Shown here one piece after another: positions 29,785 to 38,542 of a DNA stretch of 64,000 nt (position 1 is the first letter of the stretch; each line of letters starts with the position of its first letter). A program made the translations under genes and the position numbers. Where the stretch lies: positions 3,961,219 through 4,025,218 of the forward strand of contig NZ_CP094828.1 of assembly GCF_022865125.1 (NCBI RefSeq), read 5' to 3'. Below the pieces are notes generated by a model. It had not been told where the DNA came from. It did no database searches and saw only the letters and a program-made list of their open reading frames with translations. This stretch comes from Acuticoccus sp. I52.16.1 (lineage in GTDB: Bacteria > Pseudomonadota > Alphaproteobacteria > Rhizobiales > Amorphaceae).

Positions 29785-32016
29785 TCAGCGGCGCCGGCGG
29801 CGGGGCCGCTCGCGGTCCACGACGGCCATCAACGCCGGCAACACCACGAGATCGGCCAGCAACGCCGCGGCGAGCGTCAGGGCCGTCAAAATGCCGAAAT
29901 GTCGGTTGACCAGGAAGCCCGAGACGGCGAACGGCATGAACGAGAGCGCCAGCGCCAGCGTCGTGACGACGACCGCGACACCGACGCGGCGGTAGGTCGC
30001 CTCCAGCGCCTCGCGGGGCGGCCGGGTGTCGCGGGCGCGCTCGAGGCCGGCGAGGATGTGCACCGTGTCGTCGACGACGATGCCGTAGGTGAGTGCGCCG
30101 ACCACGGTGGCCGCGAACGAGACCTCGCGCACCGCGAACCCCCAGGCGCCGAACGCCAGGAGGATCGGGAGGAGGTTGGGGACCAGGCTGACGAGGCCCA
30201 GCCGCACGCTGCGCAGCGTCACCATCAGGAGGCCCGAGATCGCCGCCAGCGCCAGCGCCATGCCGAGGATCATCGACCGCGCCGAATTCACCGAGAGTTC
30301 CGCCGAGAGCACCGGCAGCCCCGAGACCCGCACGGCGCCGGCGCCGTAGAGCCGCGCCGCCTGCGCTTCCGTCGCCCGCTGGAAGGCGAGGATGTCCTGC
30401 GAGGAGACGCCGGCGAGGACCACCGAGAGCCGCTCGTAGCGTGCCGCCGGCCCGAGGAGCCGCGGCCCGCCGGTGGCGGCCAGGCGGTCGGTCGCCGCGG
30501 TCACCGCCGCCTTCGCCGGGGTGCCGGGCGCCGGGGCGGTGGCGAGGAGGGCCGCGATGGAATCGACACGGGCGACTTCCGGCCGCGCCTGGAGCCAGGC
30601 GGTGAGGTCGCGCCCCGCGGACCGGACAGGCCCGGCGAACACGCCCTCCGGAGCCCCGGCGTCGACCTCGATGTCGACGATGGTGGTGCCGGAGAGCTTG
30701 GCCTCGAAGAGGTCGGTGGCGCGGCGCACCTCGTAGCGCGCGTCGAAGTAGTGGGCGAACGTGTCGTTGGCGACGAGGCGGCCGGCCCCCGCCCCCGCCA
30801 CCGCCGCGACGAGGCCTGCCGCGACGAGCACCACGCGTGCATGCCGGGCCGACGCGCCGGCGAGCGCGCCGATGGCCCGCTCCGCCCCCGCGCGGTGGCG
30901 CGCGGCGTTGCGCGGCAGGACCGCCAGCAGCGCCGGCAGCAGCGTGAAGGCGAGGGCGAGCACGCCGACGAGGCCGACCGCGACGACGGTCCCCAGTTGG
31001 CGGAAGGGCGGCGATTCGGCGACGTTGAGCAGCAGGAAGGAGACCATCGTCGTCGCCACCGAGAGGACCACGGGCCGTGCGTTCCGGGCGTAGGCGAGGG
31101 CGATCGCCGCCTGGCGCGTGGCGCCGCCGCGTATCGCCCCCTGATAGGCCAGCGCGATGTGCAGGACGCTCGCCACCATCAGCCCCATCAAGACCGCCGG
31201 CGCCGCACTCGACAGGCCGTTCAGCGGCGTCCCGGTCAGCGCCAGCACGCCGACCGACCCGCCCGTGAGCGCGACCACCACCACCATGATCGCCAAGGTC
31301 ATCGACAGCGAGCCCACCGCCACGAAGATCAGCGCCGCCAGGATCCCCATCTGCAGGCCGGCATAGCGGTCGACGTCGTCGCGGCTTTCGCGCAGGTAGG
31401 CGTCGTCGATGGGGATGCGGCCGGTCTGGATCAGCTCGAAGCCCGGCGCGTCGGCCGCCACCGCGTCGCGCAATGCCCGGTGCGCCGCGGCGATCGCGCG
31501 CACGTCCGCCTCCGCCGCCCGGGCGTCCACCACCGCCGCGACGGCCGCGACCGAGCCGTCGGCGGCGACCAGCGGGCGGTTCTCCGGCGCGTCCGCCGCG
31601 GCGGCGAACCGCTCGGCCCAGGTGCTCGGCGGGGCATCGTCGCTCGCGGGAGCGTGCGGGGGCGGGGGCGGCGGGAGGGGCGAACGCACCGCGCTGACCT
31701 CGGGCCGCGCCGCCGACGCCTCGGCGAGGCGGGCGATGGCGGCGACGCCTTGCGGGGTGAAGACGGTGCCGTCGCGCGGGACCACCAGCGTCACCACCTC
31801 CACCGAGCGGCCGAAGCGGGCCTCGATCGCCTCGAAGGCGTCGCGGCTGGGAGTGTCGGCCTCGAAGTAGGTGAGGACGTCGGTGTCGTAGGTCACCCGC
31901 TCGGAGGCTGGCAGCGTCACGCCGATGGCGATCGCGCCGAGTGCCAGGATGACGAAGCGCAGGCGGTGGACGACCTGCGCGTAGATCTCCCAGTCGGTGC
32001 GAGGCGGACGCGGCAT
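29785..32016 (-). CDS. MMPL/RND-superfamily exporter
   Basis: A 743-residue inner-membrane protein with the duplicated RND layout: one helix (FVILALGAIAIGVTL), a periplasmic domain (residues about 40-215), five helices, then the same pattern again. The repeated boundary is GVLALTGTPLNGLSSAAPAV and its C-terminal counterpart VGALTYGIVVDDTVHILAGL, the conserved helix-4 region. Small RND proteins of this type export lipids or hydrophobic compounds; no periplasmic adaptor gene is adjacent, so substrate and partners are unknown. It is followed on the same strand by nothing obvious; bamE is 16 bp upstream. Confidence 0.88.
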   Translation of the reverse strand: MPRPPRTDWEIYAQVVHRLRFVILALGAIAIGVTLPASERVTYDTDVLTYFEADTPSRDAFEAIEARFGRSVEVVTLVVPRDGTVFTPQGVAAIARLAEASAARPEVSAVRSPLPPPPPPHAPASDDAPPSTWAERFAAAADAPENRPLVAADGSVAAVAAVVDARAAEADVRAIAAAHRALRDAVAADAPGFELIQTGRIPIDDAYLRESRDDVDRYAGLQMGILAALIFVAVGSLSMTLAIMVVVVALTGGSVGVLALTGTPLNGLSSAAPAVLMGLMVASVLHIALAYQGAIRGGATRQAAIALAYARNARPVVLSVATTMVSFLLLNVAESPPFRQLGTVVAVGLVGVLALAFTLLPALLAVLPRNAARHRAGAERAIGALAGASARHARVVLVAAGLVAAVAGAGAGRLVANDTFAHYFDARYEVRRATDLFEAKLSGTTIVDIEVDAGAPEGVFAGPVRSAGRDLTAWLQARPEVARVDSIAALLATAPAPGTPAKAAVTAATDRLAATGGPRLLGPAARYERLSVVLAGVSSQDILAFQRATEAQAARLYGAGAVRVSGLPVLSAELSVNSARSMILGMALALAAISGLLMVTLRSVRLGLVSLVPNLLPILLAFGAWGFAVREVSFAATVVGALTYGIVVDDTVHILAGLERARDTRPPREALEATYRRVGVAVVVTTLALALSFMPFAVSGFLVNRHFGILTALTLAAALLADLVVLPALMAVVDRERPRRRRR

Positions 32017-32032
32017 CGGTGGGCGCGCGGGG

Positions 32033-32512
32033 CTACAGCTCGGGATTGGTGAGGCCGGACAGCACCTGCGACAGGAAGGCCAGGTCCTGGCCCGAGGTTC
32101 GCGTCTTGCGCGACAGGTAGTCGAACACCTTGCCGTCCTTCAGGCCGTATTCGGCGATCTGCCGCACACGCCCGTCGTCGTCGAGGTAGACGACGAGGAT
32201 GCGCCGGTCCTGGACCTTGGTCTTTTGGAAGGCGAAGCTTCGTGCGTCGGTCTGCGAGATGTAGTAGAGGGCTTCGCCGCCGGCGAGGCCGGTGGTGGTG
32301 GGCGTGCCGAGCGCCAGGACGGCCTGTTCCTTGGAGGACCCGACTGGGACCTGTTCGAGCTGGTCGGCCGTGATTTTTTGCCCGCGAGTGAACTCCTCGC
32401 CCGTGCTACATGCCGTGAGCGCGAGACACACCGCGGCGACGGCGACGAGCGACTTCACCTCGAAACGCCGCGCACCCGACTTATCTGAGGCGCGTAAGGG
32501 GTTCTGTGCCAT
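32033..32512 (-). CDS. bamE: outer membrane assembly lipoprotein BamE (SmpA/OmlA)
   Basis: A lipoprotein component of the BAM complex that inserts beta-barrel proteins in the outer membrane. The lipobox is LTAC (after VKSLVAVAAVCLA), and the fold signature VPVGSSKEQAVLALGTPTTT is followed by ILVVYLDDDGRVRQIAEYGL. ATG 32512 gives 159 residues with a 35-residue pre-lipobox segment. A GTG at 32458 would give a short, more usual signal peptide and would also remove the overlap between this start codon and that of the divergent chaperone gene. Divergence from that gene is conserved in Rhizobiales. Confidence 0.88.
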   Translation of the reverse strand: MAQNPLRASDKSGARRFEVKSLVAVAAVCLALTACSTGEEFTRGQKITADQLEQVPVGSSKEQAVLALGTPTTTGLAGGEALYYISQTDARSFAFQKTKVQDRRILVVYLDDDGRVRQIAEYGLKDGKVFDYLSRKTRTSGQDLAFLSQVLSGLTNPEL

Positions 32513-33059
32513 GCTTCGCTTCTTCTTCCGCAACAAGCCCGATCCCGCGGTGCGCCAGCTCTACGATGCAGCCGTGACGCAAGCGCGATCCGCGGTCTTT
32601 TACACAAATTATGGCGTGGCCGACACGCTGGACGGTCGCTTCGAGATGATCGTTCTTCACATCAGCCCCTTTATCAACGCCTTAAGGTCGGGTGCGACGA
32701 TGGGGGTGGACGGACAGGCTCTGTTCGACCATTTCCTGAGTGACATGGAGCAGAACCTGCGCACCATCGGCGTCAGCGATCTGTCCGTTCCGAAGAAGAT
32801 GAAGAAAATGGGCGCTGCATTTTATGGCCGTTACGAAGCCTATCTCGGTGCGCGTGACGACCGGACCGGCCTCGCCGCCGCGATGGCGCGCAACGTGCTG
32901 GACCAGCCGGACCGTCTCGCCTCGCCGCAGGCCTTCGCCCTCGCCGACTATTTTCGCGCGCTGAGCGACATGGCGCCCGAGACCCTCACCGCGACACCCC
33001 GCTTCCCCGAGCCGCTGGCCTTCGCGCCGCGCCGCGAGGCCGCCGAGGTCGCATCGTGA
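32511..33059 (+). CDS. ubiquinol-cytochrome c chaperone family protein (Cbp3-like)
   Basis: A 182-residue homologue of mitochondrial Cbp3/UQCC1, which binds newly made cytochrome b and helps assemble the bc1 complex. The core reads FFRNKPDPAVRQLYDAAV, ARSAVFYTNYGVADTLDGRF and LFDHFLSDMEQNLRTIGVSD, KKMKKMGAAFYGRYEAYLGA. No signal peptide or membrane helix. AAGGGG lies 9 bases before ATG 32511. The stop overlaps the next gene's GTG (GTGA, 33056-33059). The ATG shares three bases with the divergent bamE start as assigned here. Confidence 0.9.
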   Translation: MLRFFFRNKPDPAVRQLYDAAVTQARSAVFYTNYGVADTLDGRFEMIVLHISPFINALRSGATMGVDGQALFDHFLSDMEQNLRTIGVSDLSVPKKMKKMGAAFYGRYEAYLGARDDRTGLAAAMARNVLDQPDRLASPQAFALADYFRALSDMAPETLTATPRFPEPLAFAPRREAAEVAS

Positions 33060-33571
33060 GCGCGCGTTTCCATCGCCCCGTCGGCGTGCGGCGCGTCACC
33101 ACGCCGGACGAAATGACGATCGAGGCGAGTGCCGAGGAGCGTGCCGCGCTCGCCGAGGCGCTCGACATCGTCTCCATCGAGAGCCTGACCGCCGACGTCA
33201 CCGTGCGTCCGTGGCGCGGCGAGGGCGTGCGTGTCATCGGCACCGTGCGCGGCGACGTCACGCAGGCCTGCGTGGTGACCTTGGAGCCGGTGGCGGGGCA
33301 CGTCGAGGAGACCTTCGACCGCCGCTTCCATCCCGACGTCGCCGAGAGCGAGGAGGTCGTCGTCGATCCCGATGAGCCCGACCCGCCCGAGCGGCTGGAG
33401 GGCCAGGAGGTCGACGTCGGGGCGATCGCGGTCGAACATTTCGCGCTCGGCCTCGACCCCTACCCGCGGGCGCCCGGGGTGGAATTCGAGCTGGAGCCGG
33501 ACGACGAGGAGGACGCCGAGGAGCCGTCCCCGTTCGCGGTTCTGGCGCAATTGAAGAACAAACCGACTTAG
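33056..33571 (+). CDS. DUF177 (YceD) family protein
   Basis: A 171-residue acidic cytoplasmic protein. The family core is [20 protein letters not shown] with the conserved Cys, followed by [20 protein letters not shown] and a C-terminal [11 protein letters not shown]. YceD proteins in many bacteria precede rpmF and plsX and have been linked to 23S rRNA. Here plsX follows after 79 bp with no rpmF in between. The start is a GTG overlapping the previous stop by four bases. Confidence 0.9.
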   Translation: MSARFHRPVGVRRVTTPDEMTIEASAEERAALAEALDIVSIESLTADVTVRPWRGEGVRVIGTVRGDVTQACVVTLEPVAGHVEETFDRRFHPDVAESEEVVVDPDEPDPPERLEGQEVDVGAIAVEHFALGLDPYPRAPGVEFELEPDDEEDAEEPSPFAVLAQLKNKPT

Positions 33572-33650
33572 GCGTTTTGTCGGGCGATCACTTCCACTAT
33601 GGTCCGCGCCGCTGCAATGTGGCGCGGCGACAGGCAGCGAACAGGAACCC

Positions 33651-34700
33651 ATGACCACAGGCGAGATCCGACTGGCTATCGACGCCATGGGGGGCGACGA
33701 AGGCCCATCCATGGTGGTGCCGGGCCTCGCGGTCGCGCTGATGCGTTGCCCGGACCTCGCGTTCGAGCTGTTCGGCGACAAGGGCGAGCTGGAGCGGGCC
33801 ATCGCCAAGCATCCCGAGCTCGCCGCCCGGTCGACCATCCACCACACCGACGTGTCGATCCCGATGGACGCCAAGCCGAGCCAGGCGCTGCGGATGGGGC
33901 GGCGGGTCTCGTCGATGTGGCGCGCGCTCGACAGCGTGAAGCAGGGGGACGCGTCGGCCATGGTGTCGGCCGGCAACACCGGCGCGCTGATGGCGATGGC
34001 GATCTTCTGCCTGCGCGGCATGGAGGGTGTCGACCGCCCCGCTCTGGCGGCGATCTGGCCCACCATCCGCGGCGAATCGGTGGTGCTCGACGTCGGCGCC
34101 TCCATCGGCGTCGATACCAAGAACCTCGTCACCCACGCGATCCTGGGCGCGGCGATGTCGCGCGCCGTCTTCGGCATCGAGATGCCGAAGGTCGGCCTCC
34201 TCAACATCGGCGTCGAGGAGGTGAAGGGCCTCGAAGAAGTCCGCGAGGCGGGGCAGATCCTGCGCAACGCGGGCCTTCCGAACCTGCGCTACGAAGGCTT
34301 CGTCGAGGGGGACGACATCGGCAAGGGTATCGTCGACGTCGTGGTCACGGAGGGGTTCTCCGGCAACATCGCGCTGAAGACGGCCGAAGGCACCGCGCGA
34401 CAGCTTGCCGAATATCTTCGCATGTCGATCGGCCGCACATTGCGGGCGCGGATCGGCTATGTGCTCGCAAAACCGGCATTTGCCCGATTGCGCGACAAGA
34501 TGGACCCGCGCAAAATTAACGGCGCGGTGTTCCTCGGACTGAACGGTCTGGTCATCAAGAGCCACGGCGGGACGGACGAATACGGCTTTGCCAGCGCAGT
34601 GGAACTGGCGCACGACATGGTCCGCAACGACCTTCAAGCCCGAATCGCCTCGGACGTGGCAACACTCACGGAGACCAAAGAGCTTGCAAACGCGGGTTGA
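33651..34700 (+). CDS. plsX: phosphate acyltransferase PlsX
   Basis: Makes acyl-phosphate from acyl-ACP for phospholipid synthesis (with PlsY); a peripheral membrane protein. The 349-residue sequence opens [14 protein letters not shown] and has [39 protein letters not shown] and [15 protein letters not shown], followed by a C-terminal substrate segment [18 protein letters not shown]. The last 17 bases overlap the proposed TTG start of fabH. The plsX-fabH-ihfA order is standard for alphaproteobacteria. Confidence 0.96.
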   Translation: MTTGEIRLAIDAMGGDEGPSMVVPGLAVALMRCPDLAFELFGDKGELERAIAKHPELAARSTIHHTDVSIPMDAKPSQALRMGRRVSSMWRALDSVKQGDASAMVSAGNTGALMAMAIFCLRGMEGVDRPALAAIWPTIRGESVVLDVGASIGVDTKNLVTHAILGAAMSRAVFGIEMPKVGLLNIGVEEVKGLEEVREAGQILRNAGLPNLRYEGFVEGDDIGKGIVDVVVTEGFSGNIALKTAEGTARQLAEYLRMSIGRTLRARIGYVLAKPAFARLRDKMDPRKINGAVFLGLNGLVIKSHGGTDEYGFASAVELAHDMVRNDLQARIASDVATLTETKELANAG

Positions 34701-35721
34701 TCGATACGCCGAAGCGGCAGGGGAACGTGCGCACGACGCGAATCTGCGACCGCCTGCGACGCGCGTTGTCGGCGTCGGGTCCGCCTTGCCCGAGCGCGTC
34801 GTCACCAACGCCGACCTCGCGACCATGGTCGACACGTCCGACGAGTGGATCGTGTCGCGCACCGGGATCGAGCAACGCTGCATCGCCGCCGAGGGGGAAT
34901 ACACCTCCGACCTCGCCGAGCGGGCCGCCCGTGCGGCGCTGGCGAGCGCGGGCTGCTCCTGCGACGACATCGACCTCATCGTGCTCGCCACCGCGACGCC
35001 GGACAACACCTTCCCCTCGACCGCCGTCTCGGTGCAGCACCGGCTCGGCATCACCAAGGGCGCGGCGTTCGACGTGGCGGCGGTCTGCTCGGGTTTCGTC
35101 TTCGCGCTGACGACCGCGGATGCGCTGATCGCCCAGGGCATCGCCAAGCGCGCATTGGTGATCGGCGCGGAGACCTTCTCGCGCATCCTCGATTGGGAGG
35201 ACCGCACCACGTGCGTGCTCTTCGGCGACGGAGCCGGCGCCGTGGTGCTGGAATCGGCCGAGGGCGGGGGCGACGACCCGTCGCGCGGGATCATCGCCTC
35301 CTGCCTGCGCTCCGACGGCGCGCATAAGGAGAAGCTCTTCGTCGACGGTGGCCCGTCCACCACGCAGACGGTCGGTCACCTGCGCATGCGCGGGCAGGAG
35401 GTCTTCCGCTTCGCCGTCTCGGCGACGGTGGACGTGGTGGAGGACGTCTTCGCCAAGGCCGACGTCACCGCGGCCGAGATCGACTGGTTCGTACCCCATC
35501 AGGCCAACAAGCGCATCATCGATTCCAGCGCCCGCAAGCTCGGGATCGCGCCGGAGAAGGTGATCTTGACCGTTCAGCACCACGGCAACACGTCCGCCGC
35601 GTCGATCCCGCTGGCGCTCGCCGAGGCGGCCGGCGACGGACGCATCAAGCGCGGCGATCTGGTGCTGCTGGAGGCGATGGGCGGCGGGTTCACATGGGGC
35701 GCGACTCTGGTTCGTTGGTAG
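34684..35721 (+). CDS. fabH: 3-oxoacyl-[ACP] synthase III FabH
   Basis: Starts fatty acid synthesis by condensing acetyl-CoA with malonyl-ACP. The catalytic Cys is at [12 protein letters not shown] (about residue 135), the His at [11 protein letters not shown] and the Asn at [15 protein letters not shown] chose TTG 34684, overlapping plsX, because no ATG or GTG lies between it and the conserved [16 protein letters not shown]. This gives 345 residues, about 20 more than usual, so a start a few codons later (for example a CTG at about 34744) is possible. Coupled to plsX. Confidence 0.92.
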   Translation: MQTRVDRYAEAAGERAHDANLRPPATRVVGVGSALPERVVTNADLATMVDTSDEWIVSRTGIEQRCIAAEGEYTSDLAERAARAALASAGCSCDDIDLIVLATATPDNTFPSTAVSVQHRLGITKGAAFDVAAVCSGFVFALTTADALIAQGIAKRALVIGAETFSRILDWEDRTTCVLFGDGAGAVVLESAEGGGDDPSRGIIASCLRSDGAHKEKLFVDGGPSTTQTVGHLRMRGQEVFRFAVSATVDVVEDVFAKADVTAAEIDWFVPHQANKRIIDSSARKLGIAPEKVILTVQHHGNTSAASIPLALAEAAGDGRIKRGDLVLLEAMGGGFTWGATLVRW

Positions 35722-35878
35722 TCGAACCGGGTTCTCCATAAGAAAACTTTATCGCCCAATGCGATGCTGACTCGTTGACCCGAACACACGGAGCACTTTA
35801 GCTTACCTCCCTGTAACAAATAGAGCAGCCGCCAGGACATCAGACGCTTGCGCGGCGCCAGGAATCGATCGGGGAGCC

Positions 35879-36184
35879 ATGGGACGCACGATTACCCGCG
35901 CGGACCTTGCCAACGCTGTGTGCAGCAAGGTGAACGTCTCGCGTGCAGAGGCGGCAGAGCTTATCGACCAGATCATCGAGGAGATCGTCTCTGCGCTGGA
36001 ACGCGGGGAGTCGGTCCGTATGTCCTCGTTCGGCGCCTTCGAGGTGCGCCAAAAGAAGGAGCGCGTCGGGCGCAATCCGAAGACCGGAGAAGAGGTGCCG
36101 ATCGAGCAACGCTCGGTGGTGACCTTCCGTCCCAGCGATGTCTTGAAGCGATATATTAACGAGCAGGCTGGCAACAGATTGTAG
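35879..36184 (+). CDS. ihfA: integration host factor alpha subunit
   Basis: A 101-residue DNA-bending protein of the HU/IHF family, forming a heterodimer with IHF-beta. The sequence TITRADLANAVCSKVNVSRA, the arm MSSFGAFEVRQKKERVGRNP and TGEEVPIEQRSVVTFRPSDV are diagnostic for the alpha subunit. It lies 157 bp after fabH, so it probably has its own promoter; TTGACC (35775) with TTAGCT 17 bp on (35798) is a weak candidate. It is followed by the MerR gene after 35 bp, as in most Rhizobiales. Confidence 0.95.
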   Translation: MGRTITRADLANAVCSKVNVSRAEAAELIDQIIEEIVSALERGESVRMSSFGAFEVRQKKERVGRNPKTGEEVPIEQRSVVTFRPSDVLKRYINEQAGNRL

Positions 36185-36219
36185 CGCCGCAGGCTCGCGG
36201 CGCCCGAGGGAGGCGCCGG

Positions 36220-36720
36220 GTGGCAAGCGCGGGTGCGGCACACAACGTGGACGACGGGGCCGAGGACGACGATGATGGTCGCGGCCTGATCGACGCGGTG
36301 CGGCTTGCCGACGAGGTGGGCGTCCCGGCCTCGGTTCTGACCTATCTCGAAGCGCGGCTCCCCGGCGTCCACTCCATCGCCGACGGCCGGCGCCGGCTCT
36401 ACCGCCCGGCCGACGCGGAGCTGCTCGCCGGTTGCGCCGAGCTGCTCTACGGCGAGGGCCGCTCTTTCCGCGAAGTCATGGGTTACCTGCGCTCCGGCCG
36501 CGCCAAGGCCGTCGCCAAACGCGGGCGGGCGCTGCTGCGCCACGTCGAGCCGGCGGCGGTGGCCGAGGTCGCCGCGCCGCCCCGCGCGATCCCGGCCGAC
36601 GCGCTGGTGAGTCACCGCGGCCGTCCGGTGCCGCCGCAGCCTCGCGCCACCGGCACCGACCCCACCGCCATCCTCTCCGAGCTGATCGAGTGTGTCCGCA
36701 TCCTGGAGGGGGCGCGGTAG
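36220..36720 (+). CDS. MerR family transcriptional regulator
   Basis: A 166-residue protein with a MerR-type winged helix-turn-helix (IDAVRLADEVGVPASVLTYL, ARLPGVHSIADGRRRLYRPA, LLYGEGRSFREVMGYLRSGR) after an acidic N-terminal tail. The C-terminal half is Pro/Ala-rich, without metal-binding cysteines, so the effector is unknown. This ihfA-linked MerR protein is a conserved but uncharacterised alphaproteobacterial neighbour. The start is GTG 36220. The insertion sequence begins 11-14 bp after the stop codon and leaves the gene intact. Confidence 0.88.
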   Translation: MASAGAAHNVDDGAEDDDDGRGLIDAVRLADEVGVPASVLTYLEARLPGVHSIADGRRRLYRPADAELLAGCAELLYGEGRSFREVMGYLRSGRAKAVAKRGRALLRHVEPAAVAEVAAPPRAIPADALVSHRGRPVPPQPRATGTDPTAILSELIECVRILEGAR

Positions 36721-36730
36721 ATCGCGCCGC

Positions 36731-37497
36731 CTAGGTCGTGGACTCATGGTGTCGTAGCCATAGGCGGGTCGATGCCAAGGCGACGGCGGCCATGAAGTTT
36801 CGGGCGAGTTTGTCGAATCGGGTGGCAATGCGGCGGAAGTGCTTCAGCTTGTTGAAGTACCGCTCGACGAGGTTGCGCAGCCGATAGAGCGGTGGTGCAA
36901 CGGTGCGCATAACACGAACGTTGCGCTGGCTCGGGATGTGGGCGGTGGCGCCTCTGGCCGCACACCATTCGATCAGCGCCTTGGCGCTGTAGCCGCGGTC
37001 GGCCACGATGTCCGGTGCGAGTGGGAGCCCGTCGAGGAGGATCGGCGCTGTTGTCTTGTCGGAGGCCTGACCAGCCGTGATTACGAAGCGGATCGGCAGG
37101 CCCCGCTCGTTGACGACGGCGTGGAGTTTGGTCGTCAGTCCTCCACGAGAACGGCCAATGGCGTGATCCGGGCCCCCTTTTTTCCGCCGGCTGCGTGCTG
37201 GTGAGCCTTCACGATGGAGCTGTCGATGAGCTGGAGCGCGGCCGGCTCTTCTCGAGCAAGTGCCTCGAACACCACCAGCCATACGCCGCGCTTGGCCCAT
37301 CTGTTGAAGCGATTGTAGACCGTCGTCGATGGGCCATAGCGCGCCGGCAAGTCGCGCCACGGTGACCCGGTCCGCAACACCCAGAAGATGCCGTTGAGGA
37401 CACGCCGGTCGTCCACACGCTGCTTTCCGGCCGGCGCCGGCGGCAACAGCGGCTCGATGATCGACCATTCCACTTCGCTCAGATCGTAACGTGCCAC
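36731..37497 (-). CDS. IS5-family transposase, two frames joined by -1 frameshift (copy 1)
   Basis: The first frame (GTG 37497 to a stop at 37135, 120 residues) encodes the DNA-binding part and the first catalytic Asp ([15 protein letters not shown]). The second frame, open to 36731, encodes the rest ([20 protein letters not shown], the Asp in [14 protein letters not shown], the Glu in [20 protein letters not shown]). A slippery A AAA AAG at 37183-37177 in the first frame allows a -1 shift that joins them into about 255 residues. AGGAG precedes the GTG. The final TAG (36733-36731) is not in the element but in the CTAG target. Confidence 0.9.
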
Positions 37498-37573
37498 GCC
37501 CCAACTCCTGACTGACAGGAGATTGAATCATGGGCGCGACCATTTGAGAATCCCGGACCATGAGTTCACGACC
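36734..37573 (-). mobile_element. IS5-family (IS427-like) insertion sequence, copy 1, complete
   Basis: About 840 bp with terminal inverted repeats GGTCGTGGACTCATGGT (left) and the complement of GGTCGTGAACTCATGGT (right), one mismatch. CTAG occurs on both outer sides (36731-36734 and 37573-37576), so the target duplication is TA, or CTAG if counted wider. It carries one transposase split over two frames. It sits between the end of the merR gene and the end of zapA. The partner copy at 63211 differs at about eight single bases in the shared stretch, by my eye count, so both are recent. Confidence 0.92.
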
Positions 37574-38106
37574 TAGCTGCGCCGGGCGAAGCTGGGGGCG
37601 CTGGGGCCCGTGGCGGACGGGTCGTCCGGAGCGGGCTCCTCGGGGGAGGGCGCGTCGTCGGGCGGCGCGATCGGCGTGCGGCGCACCACGCGGCTGAAGC
37701 TGGCGCTCGCCGCATCCGCGGACGCTGTCTGCGATTGGGAGCTGCGCACCTGGCCGGTGAACTCCGCGGTCAGCCGCTCGATCGCCTCGGTGGCGGCGTC
37801 GATGCGTGCGATCAGCGGCTCGTCGTCGGCCTCGGCGGTGAGGGCGGCGCGCTCGCGCGCGCGCTCCAGACGGACGTTTTCCTCGCTGAGGGTGGCGATC
37901 TTCTCCTCGGCGCTCTTTAGCCGGTCGAGCATCGTCAACGCGGCCATCACCGCGATGCGCCGGTCGCCGATCTCGCCGATGCGCCCCTTCAGCGCGCGAA
38001 TCGTCCCGTCCAGCTCGTGCGCCAGGGCCTCGACCCGCGCCTCCTCGCCCGGGTCGCACGACATGCGGTAGGTGTGGCCGTCGATCTCGACCCGAACCTG
38101 GCTCAG
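37573..38106 (-). CDS. zapA: cell division protein ZapA
   Basis: A Z-ring associated protein that bundles FtsZ. The N-terminal beta strand and core read SQVRVEIDGHTYRMSCDPGE, EALAHELDGTIRALKGRIGE and DRRIAVMAALTMLDRLKSAE, followed by a coiled coil and a Pro/Ser-rich tail, 177 residues in all. The conserved first strand lies upstream of the only ATG (38064), and the sole start-like codon before it is a CTG at 38106, inside CTGA shared with the DUF4164 stop, with GGGGAGGAG just upstream. I therefore propose a CTG start. The TAG stop is part of the CTAG where the insertion sequence landed. Confidence 0.82.
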   Translation of the reverse strand: MSQVRVEIDGHTYRMSCDPGEEARVEALAHELDGTIRALKGRIGEIGDRRIAVMAALTMLDRLKSAEEKIATLSEENVRLERARERAALTAEADDEPLIARIDAATEAIERLTAEFTGQVRSSQSQTASADAASASFSRVVRRTPIAPPDDAPSPEEPAPDDPSATGPSAPSFARRS

Positions 38107-38411
38107 CGCTGCTCCTCCCCGTCACCCAGGGTGTGCGGCGCACCACCGGGCGGGGCGGCGGACATGCGCCGGACGCGTTCCATCACCTTCACCAGCCGCG
38201 CGGCGACCTCCTGGTTGGCCTGGTGCAGCCGGTCGGCCCGCGCTTCGGCGGCGTCGAGCTTGTTGGCGAGGGTGGCGCGGTCGCTCTCCAGGCGCGCATT
38301 GTCGTCCTTCAGCGCGCTCACGGTGCCGCCCGCGTCGGTCTTCAGCGCGGCCGCGGCTTCCAGCCGCACGAGGGCGGCTTCGAGCCTCGCCAAGGCTTGA
38401 CTGGTCCTCAA
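38103..38411 (-). CDS. DUF4164 family coiled-coil protein
   Basis: A 102-residue helical protein with heptad repeats (ALARLEAALVRLEAAAALKT, LESDRATLANKLDAAEARAD, QEVAARLVKVMERVRRM). The family is alphaproteobacterial, of unknown function, and is regularly found next to zapA and divergent from tkt, as here. That suggests a role in cell division or envelope organisation, but this is inference. The start is a TTG at 38411. Its stop overlaps the proposed CTG start of zapA by two bases. Confidence 0.78.
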   Translation of the reverse strand: MRTSQALARLEAALVRLEAAAALKTDAGGTVSALKDDNARLESDRATLANKLDAAEARADRLHQANQEVAARLVKVMERVRRMSAAPPGGAPHTLGDGEEQR

Positions 38412-38542
38412 TCCAGCGATCGTCGGCCCCCCTTATTTCACACCCTCAGCAGAATTGTGGCCGATGGGTTTTGCGCCGCCCCCGACTCGTGCGCTATGTG
38501 GGCGCCCCAAACAACAAGAACCTAGCCCTTCGAGTGTCTCAG

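Noticed and set aside
36731-37497. Transposase as a pseudogene because it is split in two frames
   Set aside because: Both copies have the same split at a canonical slippery heptamer, which indicates programmed frameshifting.
37573-38064. zapA starting at the ATG at 38064
   Set aside because: This start would remove the conserved first beta strand of ZapA that is encoded just upstream in the same frame.
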